Source of the DNA: Cycas panzhihuaensis | Taxonomy: Eukaryota; Cycadophyta | Length of the DNA stretch: 64,000 nt | Reading direction: 5' to 3' | Assembly (NCBI GenBank): GCA_023213395.1 | Contig: CM041465.1 | Span: forward strand, 43,903,741 to 43,967,740 | In this document: positions 35,881 through 46,659 of the stretch, one piece after another | Layout: the number at the start of each line of letters is the position of its first letter | Numbering within the stretch: the stretch's first letter is position 1 | The notes under the pieces: model-generated | Database searches by the model: none | The model's input: the letters and a program-made list of their open reading frames with translations, nothing else | What the model was told of the DNA's origin: nothing | Translations under genes and position numbers: made by a program

Positions 35881-37700
35881 TGTAGGAGGTGCAGAAGTAG
35901 AGAATCATTATCTGGATCATCCAATCATTGGTTCCAGGTCATGCTAGCTTACCCGATAAGGATTGGCTTATCCAATGACCCACAAAATTACTACAGAGAT
36001 GCAGATGATCGCTAATGGATCTTGAAAGACTTCTATTTCTATTTTCCAAAATTTCTAAGCCCTACGAAGGTGTGTGGATGAGTAGAAGGTGTTTTATAGC
36101 CATGGTTACTCTATTATCAGCCATAAGAACTTGCATGAGCCTTCTGAAGGTGCTAAGTCTGTTTATTTGAGGTGCCACTGAGTTTTGCAAAGCCTTAGAG
36201 TGATTTGAAAGTTTTTTGATCAATTTTAAAGGTATTTGAGGTCGCTCGTATGAGGAGATATACCGTGCACCCTATTGTAGATGCTTGCTAGCCCCTTATT
36301 GATGTGAAATGGCCAGTGGGAGAGTGTAAAGCCCAGTGAATCATTGTAGCACTGATAAGTGAATAATATGGTGATATAATAAAGGTATACTCAAAATATA
36401 TACTTTGAAATATACTTACCTGTATGATTGTAAATGCCTTTGATTGATGATATTTTGGTTTTCCATGTGTTGAAATTAATATCCACATGATGATTGTATG
36501 AGTCACCTAGCTAATTTAAAGCCTGTGTAGTGATATTTCATCACTAGCTATTTAATATCATAGCTTGTGATAGCATGCATAATATTATGAATTTATCACG
36601 ATGTATATATGTCACTAATGAATAATATTGCACCTCTGTTAAAGCTTATAGCTGCGTGTTAATCTAATTCATTGCTAGTTGTTTACACATGGTTAAATCA
36701 CTTTCATATGTGATTATTATAGTGCCACTTGCGTACTATATATGTTCACCTACAATGATATTAATCTACATGTTGATGTATTTTATTACTTCGCTGGCTG
36801 GTATGTAATTGCATCGGCTAGGTTTGGAAATAATCCACAACTATATTAATTTGTAATAGCTGCATTAAGTTTAGTCACTTGCATGATGATTTATTCATCA
36901 CCGTGTTGATTTAATAGACCCACCTATTTAACATATTTTTTTATCGCCATCTATCTACATAAATGTGTGTTGATCAACCATTGACATTTGCAAATTTGTA
37001 ATTTATAGTTGCTAAATATTTAGTCATTCATCGTTTTCTTTATATATAGTTGTGCATTAAATTATTAACATCATATGACTAATATAATATGGTGATAATA
37101 TTATTTAAACTATATATATTTTGTGCACCTTTATTTTATTATATAGATTTTGATATATTTTAAAATTAATTGATTTAATAAAGTCACTAAGGTCACCTTT
37201 GATATATTTGGTGTTGCTTTACTATATTAGTGTCCTTTTGCTTATATACATTATCATTAATTGATGCCCTTTTTTGGTAACTTTATTTTGCCATTTTGAT
37301 GAAAGTATATACTTTTTAAAAGTGGCATAAATATATTTTATAAGGTTTCATTTTGATATAATGGTGGCATATATGAGGTATGTATGATGATATATGAGGC
37401 ATTAATGGCAAAGTGACTAATTGTTTAGTGATATTTGGCAATGATATGGTGCTCTCTTACATGTGATTACATGGGGGAGTGAGATGGGTGATGTAGATGA
37501 TAAGAGGTGATAGTTTGAAGCTCTTGTTACATGTGGATACATGGTTGAGTTTGATGGGCAGAGTAGTCAAAGTAGTAAATTATCACTAGTTGACAAGTGG
37601 GTGAGAATGGGCATGTTTAATGGGTGAGTGTAAGCTATTAATGTCAGTGTTATATTTCGTTGATTAATAGTAGGGCAAGAAGAAGGTGAAGAAGGGCAAG
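35881..37700 (+). other. Leader and non-coding core of B
   Basis: No gene is recognisable. The first 450 bp share aggtgtgtggatgag and ccagtgggagagtg with the D leader at matching positions. The rest is AT-rich (many gtcac, gccat and ttaatat words), also colinear with D. A 72-codon minus-strand open frame at 36288-36506 is not supported by anything else. Confidence 0.6.
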
Positions 37701-39010
37701 TTTAATTGAGATACCTTAGCTGCAAATGAAAGTAAACTCTATTATTGTTATTATTGTTGTGGTATAGATCATTGTATATTTTTATTATATATGTAATTTA
37801 TTCATTAAAAAGTGGTGTTTTTATTCAATTATATCAAAATTCTTTTACATCAGATGTGTGTGTGAGGTGAAGTTTAGAATTTATTATTTTATAACCTATT
37901 TGTATAAGTGGTTCTTAGTGTTGGTGGATTGTTATACTTTGAGTAGTTTGATTGATGTTAGCATGAGAGTTTATGGCCTATTTGATACTGGTTCAACATG
38001 TGTACATATCTAAATAAGTCTGATGTGAAATCGATAGTATGTTTGATGAAAATTAAAGTATGAATAGAAAGGTTTATGACGGGAAGCCTTAAAATTAGTT
38101 TTACCTTTATCATGGTATAGAATGGGAGTTTTTTATCTCGTGAACTCTGTGTGTTATATGTGAGTATCATGATGCATATGGTGAGGTGTTGGTACATATT
38201 ATAATTTACCTCCTATAGATTTATGGTAGAAGCTATAGCAAATAAGTATTGGGTATTTACATGTTGTATTTAGACTAGTAAGAAGCCTTCCATTTGATCT
38301 TGAAGTGCATTAGAGTTCACACATCTTAGACGAAGATCACAATAGTAGGATTACAAGAGTTGGAGTGTCTTTGTGATCTATAGGGAAAGCATTGTGATTA
38401 GTCTAGATGTCAAAGTTAAAGAGCTTATGATGTATCATGCTAAGTGTCATCTGAGTATAGTTTTTATCCTTCATTTCTTACTATTTTCGAGCCATAATTC
38501 ACTAGGTGTAGAGGTTTACTTGCCTAACATTATGTTTGAGACAAAAGTAGGACCTAGTGGAGGATTTATTATTAGGAGCCATTATTTGAAGAGACATGGA
38601 TTGCAACCCCATGTTCCATTAATGATTGAAGTCCTATAGGATGATTAAAGAATAGGGATCAACATGCTAGTCAAGCTCATGATAGATACCAAAAATCTAG
38701 CAAGTGTAGATTCACAATGGAGAGATGCATTGATGAAGAGTGACATATGTAGAATTTGGGACCCTTTTCTCCCTCAAAGAACCTAGTCAGTTTACAAGTT
38801 GTAAATCTTATTGCATAAGATATCTTATAGAAAGAAGGATTCAAGTATAAGGAGACATTATGCACTAGTCTCTATATTATTGGTCCATTTGATCCTTGCT
38901 TTAGTAACTTCAAATAGTTAAGAGTCATATCGCATCATATCAACATTCCTTAATGGGGACTTAAAGAGGAGATTCACATGGCTCAACCTCTAGGTTTAAT
39001 CAAAGGAGAA
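37701..39010 (+). pseudogene. gag-end, protease-like and RT remnants of B
   Basis: Near 37740-37785 the frame reads YYCYYCCGIDHC, a possible zinc-knuckle relic after a Lys-rich stretch. At 37981-37998 it reads FDTGST, which fits an aspartic-protease active site. No integrase core follows. From about 38590 there is RT N-terminal text: QWRDALMKSD (38716-38745), IWDPFLPQRT and KEGFKYKETL, then FLNGDLK (38946-38966), the Copia RT landmark. After that comes non-coding sequence. Stops are frequent. The same chain of remnants appears on the minus strand of D (54600-55700) at matching spacing. Confidence 0.62.
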
Positions 39011-39307
39011 TGGCTAAGTTTTATGGACTAAGTGTTAAGTGTAGAGGGAGAGTTGTATGGTTATAGGACTATTGGATTCAAATCTAAAGAATCACATACA
39101 TACAAGGCATATAACCATTACATCCAAGAGTATATCATATCAAGAAAGATGTAGGTTGAAGTTTATCCAAGTGGAGATTAACTTAAGGATGTGTTCAACA
39201 AGCTCTAATTGAAGATAACTACATCAATGTTCATGTATATTAGATAAGGTTATCCTTGAGAGGGGATCTATTGCCAAGGATAAACCTTAATATCCCACAT
39301 TTACATT

Positions 39308-39316
39308 AAGAGGGGA
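39308..39316 (+). other. Polypurine tract of B
   Basis: aagagggga directly before the 3' LTR; D has aaaagggga at the same place. Confidence 0.75.
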
Positions 39317-39642
39317 TATTGGAATATATTACCATATTGACTAATTTTAATGTGTGGTGAGTTAATGTGCAGAATATTCTAGATGTAATATTGGATGAAT
39401 TGACAGATATAATTACATAATAAAATATTATCAAGACACTTAGATTTATAAATAAAGATAAAAGTTCATCTATGTAATATATGTTAGATTTATCAAAAAT
39501 GTGAAATAATATCATTTTGGCGGGTTTTCACTCGAGAGGGTTTCCTACCTTAAATCTAGTGTCCTGTGTGCATTTGTTTTGTTTGAATCTGCTTTGTGTG
39601 AAAGATTCTATTGACCTACTTGTATATAGGGGTTTCTTAACA
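39317..39642 (+). repeat. 3' LTR of B
   Basis: 326 bp, tattgg...cttaaca. It is 14 bp longer than the 5' LTR because of a short duplication (gtgtggtgagttaatgtgcag against gtgtgg). By hand about 14% of the other positions differ. Confidence 0.85.
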
Positions 39643-39647
39643 CTATC

Positions 39648-39975
39648 TACTTAAAAAATATATCTTTTTTATCATTGACTTATTTTATTTTAGCAATAAA
39701 GCTTCTCTAGTATAGAATTCTTCTCTTGTATAACCTACTATTGTCCCTTCGTGAATTGCTACTTTGTTATTTTGAATACATCTATAGTAATGGTCCAATC
39801 TATTTCACTTGGGAGTAAGTTTCTAATTTGTATTTTGATAATAATGGGGCTAGGCCCTAGACTATTCCTTGTTTGCAAGACTAGGTCATAAATTCCATAG
39901 CTTGGAGGTCACCAAGATCTTTATTGATAAAGACACCTATCATTAAATAGAATTTAGTTGTTGGTTGTGGTCTTT
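39648..39975. other. Sequence right of B, continuing its target
   Basis: With B removed this joins 35551. It may be the other half of the Gypsy-LTR-like repeat (it contains a cttctcttgta...cttcgtgaattgctac stretch). No gene is recognisable. Confidence 0.4.
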
Positions 39976-39987
39976 GTTCTAATACCA
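39976..39987 (-). other. PBS-like site beside repeat M, left copy
   Basis: The minus strand reads TGGTATTAGAAC, two changes from TGGTATCAGAGC, three bases from the LTR-like terminus. Confidence 0.45.
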
Positions 39988-39990
39988 CAA

Positions 39991-40333
39991 TGTTGGCTTT
40001 AGATGGAGATAATGATAATGGATCTAACAATAGAAATATAATAAATAATGAGGTAAATGTAGAATAAACAATGATATACAGAAGAGATGGATATGTATAA
40101 GGATAAGTATAATATATAGGTGGACGAATGACCAAACTTTAAATTATTATAAAGAATCAAGTACATACTTATATAACATCTCATCACATATGGGAATCCT
40201 CAAGGTCAATGTTTGTGTGTTGGCGTACTTATCAAGGTGGCACATATATTAAGGTGACCAACAATATAAACTTTATAAAATACAAGAGAGAGTATGAATG
40301 TGGTTAGAATATAATTGGATATTACATCTAACA
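39991..40333 (-). repeat. LTR-like repeat M, left copy
   Basis: TGTTGG...CTAACA, 343 bp, with a PBS-like complement (gttctaatacca, 39976-39987) just left of it. It shares long blocks with 43021-43392: aaagaatcaagta-atact tat, agaacatc-ca-cacatatg and aagagagagt-tgaatg. Because both copies have a PBS complement on their left, this is not a simple 3'LTR/5'LTR pair. Confidence 0.6.
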
Positions 40334-40511
40334 TATCTCCTTATAATATACAATTACATAAATAAAATATAACATCAAATAATAAATTTAGTCTTCAAAT
40401 ATTTGTTAGAATAAGATGCTTCAAATGACATAAATTACTACTCATTTTCATATGAAGTGAGTTATGTCTACCAAACCATGTAGGCAACCAGTTAATGTGA
40501 TTACTAGTTAA

Positions 40512-40939
40512 TGTTAAAAAATATAATGTTTAATGTATTTGTTGTATACACACACCTCCCACCATTTATATACACCAAGATATGTGAGTTGCACACATAT
40601 CCATGTTATCACTCTATTGGATGATGTAAAGACTCTTAATATTTAATATGCTACTCATGAGGTGATCTCATTATATATATGTATATTCACCACTTGAGGA
40701 CTTGAGCAAGGAGAGGGGAGAAAGATGTAAACCTTATGATCATAAGTGGAGTCTTAACTCCACCTTCTCCTGTGTTTTTTCTCATACTAGGTTTTCCACT
40801 TATACAACTTGGTGTTTATCTTGTGGTGATGCTTATACTTGGTGATGCATGCTTTATATGTTTGATATTTGATATTCATGTTGAATAATTCATTATGTGT
40901 ATATACTCATGAGTTCATTTTATTGTATTATTTATCTTA
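40512..40939 (+). repeat. Possible LTR of a further element (N)
   Basis: TGTTAAAAAATATAATG starts at 40512, and tggaatcagagc (40940-40951), one base off the consensus PBS, closes it. No partner LTR and no coding follow, so this is a single-ended call. The terminus before the PBS is tta rather than ca. Confidence 0.38.
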
Positions 40940-40951
40940 TGGAATCAGAGC

Positions 40952-43005
40952 TAATCTCAGCATTCACCATATTTTAATATGGTATTAGAGTCTATGGTTT
41001 TAAGATCTTATATAATAGTTGGCCTATCAAACCTATGAAAAGAGCTAGATATGAGGTATTTTTTGGTGAACCAAATGTATACATATGATAATGTTATGTC
41101 TGCCAAATTACATGGAAGATGGAGTCAATCAAAGTTGCATATAGTGTGAATAGAACATGTATCAACATAGCTAAAAAATGAACCCTTTCTTGATTCTTCT
41201 CAAACCTAGGGGATGCCTATCGACGCTCACATACTATACAATCTACACTAGTATTTATCATAATATACTTTGTATTAGGGTTTTTATTTTTTATTTTTGA
41301 CATTTAAGGGTGAATTACTTCAATGTCACAATTGTTTATTCTCTCTCTTACATTTGTATGCAATTTTTTTTATGTCATATCCATGTTCTGTTCATTTTTA
41401 TGTATCATTGATGTACGTCTTAGAATAGCCTGCATATTGGCTACCCTTATTTATTTTTGTGTCTTCCATTGTTCCATGTCTCTCTGCATGACTATCTTCA
41501 TTTCCATCTTTGTTTCTCATTATTCCTCTGCCTAGGGGTGAATCTATCCTATCATAGTGACTTCATCGTGACTATACAATTTTCACTTTTGTGGTCATCT
41601 TATTTAGGGTTTACACTAGTGGTTCTACTTGGTATATGTGTTTCAGGCCATGGCATCTATATTATCTCAATTTGTATTACCCACTTGTAGAGTGAACTAT
41701 ATCAACAACTAGCACAAGTGTTATTGACCTTTCATATAGAGCATCATTTATAATTTCTTCAATTTTGCATAGGTCCTTTATAATGTAGCCAATTTTCTAG
41801 TAGGTCTATATATTTTCTACCTTCATTGTGTTTACCATCCATTGTTATACCATTATTGCTACCACCTTTGCTTGTCCCAAGATGTTCTCTTTAGTATATT
41901 TTTGTATTTGTCTTTCCATTTGGTGTAGTCATACAGGGATGCACATGTCTCCCTTACTCATTGTCATGGCATATCCATCCTACTCTTCTACAATGCTTGT
42001 CCACACCAATGTGTCATATCAAAAAATAAATTCTTACAAGCCTTTTACACATAAGAAATATATTTCTCCCTTTTTTTTTTATAATAATAGTATATATCTC
42101 CTTTAAATTTTTTGGTGAAAGATTTCTATTACCTAGACAAACACCAAAAATTAGAGGGGAATGGATGTATTTCTAGCTGATGCAAATATTTAAGGTTTGC
42201 CTTTTGTTTTTAAGCAACAATGTTTTTGTAAGAATATAATTATAAGATTTCTAGGGCCTTTAATAAATAATTTTAATAATTTTTTTTTTCTTTTTTGTTA
42301 TTAAACATGTAGCATTTTACAATATAAAATTACTTGATCACACATTCTATAATATAAGATTGCCAAAAAAGGACATGTTTATGGAGTTAGTTAGACCTAC
42401 GTATAGTCAGAGATCTTTCTTCACTTAATACATGTATCATTTTTATAAAGAATATCCACTAGCTTACAAAAATATCAACACATATCAACTAAACATATTC
42501 ATAAAACATAGTAGAAAATAATTAGACTCACATTTTGGTGGATTGCAATGTTTAATCCTATATATAAATTTCTTTAGTCTAGATATATGCATATAGGTTG
42601 TCTATAATGTTAACTTCAAAGAAAAATTGAGCAACTTAAAATTGCCTTCTCCAACTGAATATCTATAATAAAACAACTCCATTTTATAGCTTCAAATAAC
42701 TCTTTAAAATGATCAAAACAATAGTAAAAATAGTCTTAAAAATGTTAGAAATTTATAGTGAAGAACAACCCCTAAATTTGTATTTTAATGTTTGAAAAAT
42801 TACCCCAAAAAGTGTATCAATGACCCTCTAAAAAGACATTTTGACAAGTCGAAATTAGGTACAAAATGATTCTTAAAAGTATTAAAAAATGTTGTAAATA
42901 ACAATAAAGAATAGGCTATAAAATAAGATAAATAATAGGCTCTAAATAGTCCTCCCAAGGGATTGAACCTTGGGCTTTGATACTATAATGTTAGTTATGG
43001 TATTT
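40952..43005. other. 2 kb without a recognisable gene
   Basis: Plus-strand T- and C-rich stretch (41320-42110) that gives hydrophobic open frames with no family features (41323-41535, 41457-41690, 41828-42106). From 42100 to 43000 the sequence is A-rich and non-coding. A second PBS-like string, tggtattagagt, lies at about 40979-40990. Confidence 0.45.
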
Positions 43006-43017
43006 GTTGTAATACCA
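43006..43017 (-). other. PBS-like site beside repeat M, right copy
   Basis: The plus strand reads gttgtaatacca; the complement TGGTATTACAAC is three changes from the consensus, three bases from the LTR-like start at 43021. Confidence 0.4.
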
Positions 43018-43020
43018 CAA

Positions 43021-43392
43021 TGTTGGATTAGGAGTTGAATGCAAAGATATCAAAGTGTTGGGAGTCACATGCAGAAGCAAAGTCTGTGAGAATGGATCCA
43101 ACATATACATATAAATGGATTATGAAATTGATTAATGGACATACAAGAGAAGTATGTACACACAATATATATAATATATCGTAAAAAAAGGCCAAACTTC
43201 AAATTATTCAAAGAATCAAGTATATACTTATAGAACATCCCACCACATATGAGAACCCTTAAGGTCAACTTTTGTGTGCCAGCACACTTATCAAGGTAGC
43301 ACACATGTTAAGGTGATCAACAATATAAAATTTATAAAATATAAGAGAGAGTGTGAATGGGATTATAAAATGTAATAAAATATTACATCCAA
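43021..43392 (-). repeat. LTR-like repeat M, right copy
   Basis: TGTTGGATTAGG to about ttacatccaag, related to 39991-40333 with several indels. The right boundary is approximate. Confidence 0.55.
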
Positions 43393-45240
43393 GATTAGTA
43401 ACCAGTTACAAGGTCATAACACTTCTATAAGCTCCATTGCTATGGTTGAAGCTATGAGGGTACAACACTCCACTAAAAGATATGACTATTTTTTTGGCAA
43501 GCATATTATTTCAGAAGTTATTAACTTGATCAATAATAATTAGTGTTGGGACTACAAATGTTGATTTGGGGTCAAACTATTAATGTTGCATTCTAAGGTT
43601 GGTGCAACCCTTAAAACACCCTTCCCACATGCACAAATCACCTCTACATGGTAATCATTACCTTTTGTTTTAACAATTTTACTACATGATAGAAAGTCTA
43701 TGTGGTTTGCCCTGACAAAAGATAATTGCTTACAGGTATTGAGATTGCCAATCGCTAACCTACTACTAATTTGAAACATACCACACGTATTACTATTACC
43801 CAAGTCAAGTAAATAATCTTTCTCTTTCTCTCTTTATTCTTTTTTCCTTCTAAAATTTAACATTAAAGCAGTGAAATCTCTTTTCCCCCACATAACCTCT
43901 AACACATTCCCATCTTTAAAATTCAAATTAAGAATATTACCATTATATAGAAAAGTATATAATCCCCTTTCCTATCAAAATTATAAATACTACATGTTGT
44001 AGCTTGGAAATGAACCAATAATATCCTATTCTTTGTTTGAATTAGAGTAAAGGTATGTAGAATTTTAACCTTTTTTTTTTTTGTTTTAGTCAATGTATTG
44101 CTTTGTTTTTAGAATAATTTAATATTAAGCCCCTCTCCTTTAAGTCCTAAACATATACTTTGTTGAACACATATAACAGAGAAGAAAAAGTTCCCTAGCC
44201 CACCACTTGCTCTTTCAAGATCATTGCTAATACTTCATGCAATTTGAATCCACTAGAGTCTCAATTGCTACTATCTAAAACCATTGCAACCTATAATGGA
44301 AATAATTGTTAAAGAATGGGATGTCATGCACTTAGACATTTGAATGCTAAATAAAGAAATAAAGATACTATAAGAAGGATAGAAAAAGTTGTAATTAAGT
44401 GTCAACAAAATTAAGTAGTTATGACAACTTCTCAAGAAATTAAGGTAAAAAGAAACACTTGGATCAAGTCAAAACTAGTAGAACCAACTACCATAGTAGT
44501 CAACATTGCCAATGCTTCATGGGATTGTTGACATTAGTGTGCTACGAGGGGCATAAGACTAGGTGCTAATCAAGAATGGCACCAACCCAATACATTTTGT
44601 AATTAGAGATAGTGGATGACAATGAAATCCTTCTTCATAAAATGACAATTCAACAAAATAAGGAATTCTAGATAGCAAATTAAAGTAAGGTGTTAGATAA
44701 CTATAATTTATATTACGAGATAATTTGAAACCTAATAGCAGGATCAATATATATCCTTAGAAGAATAAGAAGAACCCAAGAACATAACTTTAAAAGATAT
44801 TGGGTAAGGGCCACGACTAAACGTAAGAAGGATGTAATGTTAAGGTCTTAACATGTGAATAATAAGGAAAAGATTAACTTAAGACAAATTATTGGATTTT
44901 AGATCCCATAAAAATGTTCATAAATGATGCTAGATAACTAGCAAGATAAGTAAAAATAATGGTGCAAATATAATAATGTAATATAAGTAGACTAAAGGAA
45001 AATTTACTTGCTCATAGCTATGATAACCAAGTGACTCAAGTATATTACAAGAATGGGAAGACATCTCTATTGATAAAATAAAGATCACTATCCAAAATAA
45101 GCTATTGGTGTTCTCCACATCATAAAGCTTTGTTGAAAAAGTTTTTAAAGAAGAGAGGTAATATTGTGATCCTCAAGTTAGCTAACATTAGTCAATACAT
45201 GGATTAAAATAATTGTTATCTTCATTACTACTTAGGGAGG
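43393..45240. other. Unassigned sequence between repeat M and Gypsy O
   Basis: No recognisable gene apart from an 84-codon minus-strand open frame listed separately. T-rich and A-rich stretches alternate, for example a 12-T run near 44075. Confidence 0.45.
43552..43803 (-). CDS. Unidentified short open frame
   Basis: 83 codons, minus strand, from ATG 43803. It has a mixed, protein-like composition with several Cys (CGMFQ, CKQLSFV, ICACGKGVL). The codons upstream are also open (LLDLGNS...), which vaguely recalls the start of a retrotransposon aspartic protease, but the Asp-Ser/Thr-Gly triad is not present. It may be a leftover of an element gag or protease. It is not confirmed as a gene, and no promoter or intron signal was found. 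Confidence 0.2.
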   Translation of the reverse strand: MGNSNTCGMFQISSRLAIGNLNTCKQLSFVRANHIDFLSCSKIVKTKGNDYHVEVICACGKGVLRVAPTLECNINSLTPNQHL

Positions 45241-45690
45241 CATTGTTTATAATTTGCTCTTAGGAAAGGGTCCTCACTTGTTTGTACTAGGTGATAGGGT
45301 CAACCTATCTACTATAAATATTTTATTTGTTATTGAATCTTGCTATTTTGGGTTATTGTTAATTTTCCCTATAGCACAATCCCACTACATCATATAAATA
45401 GATATTATTGGCTATTAAAAACTCTTCATGTAGTAGAAGCTCTCGAGGCTATTGCTATAAGCATAAAAATCTTATATTATTGACATTTAGTATGTAAGGA
45501 ATCTTATACTAATGACATTTAGTACTCCATACCATTCTGAAAAATTTTGTATAAAAATGTATATTGGCATAAGCCCTCACCTTAAGTAGGCATACCTTGT
45601 ATAAATTTTCATTGATAATTGTACTTATTTCTTTTCTCTTAAATAAGTATATTGTTACAAGCCCTCTCCATAGGTAGGCATACCCTACAT
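45241..45690 (+). repeat. Presumed 5' LTR region of Gypsy O
   Basis: Upstream of gag. It shares about 150 bp with 35370-35551 and includes a short internal repetition (cttatattattgacatttagta and cttatactaatgacatttagta, each about 22 bp, near 45470 and 45503). Exact ends are unresolved. Confidence 0.4.
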
Positions 45691-45699
45691 AGACCAATC

Positions 45700-46590
45700 A
45701 TGTCTCGCAATCAAGAGGATCAATCACAACCAGACATCACTAAACTCTTAATACAAGAGCTTTGTGAACAACATTAGGATGCCCAATCTTTCCAAAAAAA
45801 TTTGGTCACTAGTATAATGACCATATTTTTATAGATTCTGTAGTAACAGACTATTCTAACTATTGTTCCAATTCAACCATTTCCATTCAAGTTGGATGCC
45901 AAAAGTAGTATTCCACTTTTTAAAGGTATAATAAATGTGAACAAATTAGATGCATGGCTTCAAAGTCTTGAAGCCTATTTCAAGACACAACAATTTATGG
46001 CGACAAAAAAAATTATGGTTGGTGAAGTACATATGACATAATAGGCCTCAACATGGTGGCGGGCATACTCTCATGATAGACCACTTATTTTATGGACAAA
46101 ATTCAAAAATATTGTATGCAATTAATTTTATCCTTTAGGATACCTTAATGAACTCACTACACGATGGCTTCATTTTTGACAAGATGCAGGACAAACTGTT
46201 CAACAATATATCGATGAATTTGGAAAACCTTGTATCCAGTTAGAAGTCACTAATTCTAACCATATTCTTAAGTTAAAATTTATTGGTGGACTTTTTTCAT
46301 TTTTGTAGCGTGAGATGGATCGCCTCCAAATTCCTACACTTAAAGTTGCTTATTAATTTACTCTTAAAATTAAAAATAAGTTGCAACGAAGACTTCAGTG
46401 ATCTCCAACATTTGCCTTAACTTCCAAAACATCTAATATGCTACAACCAACTAATACAAAAAAAAGAAATTCTCTTTTTATGAATGCCAAGGCCATACAG
46501 ATGTTGAATGTTGAGCATAACATAAATCACACACCTTAATCGCCAAACATCAGGCACCAATAGAATCTGATGATATCATAGAGGTCCCTA
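45700..46590 (+). pseudogene. gag of Gypsy O
   Basis: From ATG 45700 (MSRNQEDQSQPDITKLLIQE). It carries the retrotrans-gag pattern of plant Gypsy elements: LDAWLQSLEAYFKTQQFMAT (about 45950), STWWRAYSHDRPLILWTKF (about 46050-46105), GYLNELTTRWLHF, QDAGQTVQQYIDEFGKPCIQ (about 46186) and LKLKFIGGLF. A zinc-knuckle trace lies near 46480 (C-GHTD) and is badly eroded. Around ten stops interrupt it. The capsid function is lost. Confidence 0.78.
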
Positions 46591-46659
46591 ATTTTCAAGC
46601 TCTAAATCCACATCTTGTGTTAATAACCATTGAATATTCTACTTCTTAGAGAAAATGAC

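Larger units (their letters stand above)
35557..39642 (+). mobile_element. LTR retrotransposon B, complete, pol-depleted
   Basis: 4,086 bp with a 312-bp 5' LTR and a 326-bp 3' LTR, PBS, polypurine tract and a perfect 5-bp target duplication ctatc (35552-35556 and 39643-39647). The interior is only 3.4 kb. It runs from an AT-rich leader through a zinc-knuckle-like and protease-like remnant to a short RT remnant; integrase core and RNase H are missing. Element D on the other strand has the same layout and aligns along nearly its entire interior. Two independent insertions with the same missing parts suggest a non-autonomous family that relied on proteins of a relative. Confidence 0.85.

Noticed and set aside
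41323-42106. Plus-strand open frames 41323-41535, 41457-41690 and 41828-42106 as membrane protein genes
   Set aside because: Hydrophobic runs follow from T/C-rich sequence, frames overlap, and no family motif or conserved start context is seen.
39991-43392. Repeat M as one complete LTR element
   Set aside because: Both copies have a PBS complement on the same side and no polypurine tract or coding was found between them.
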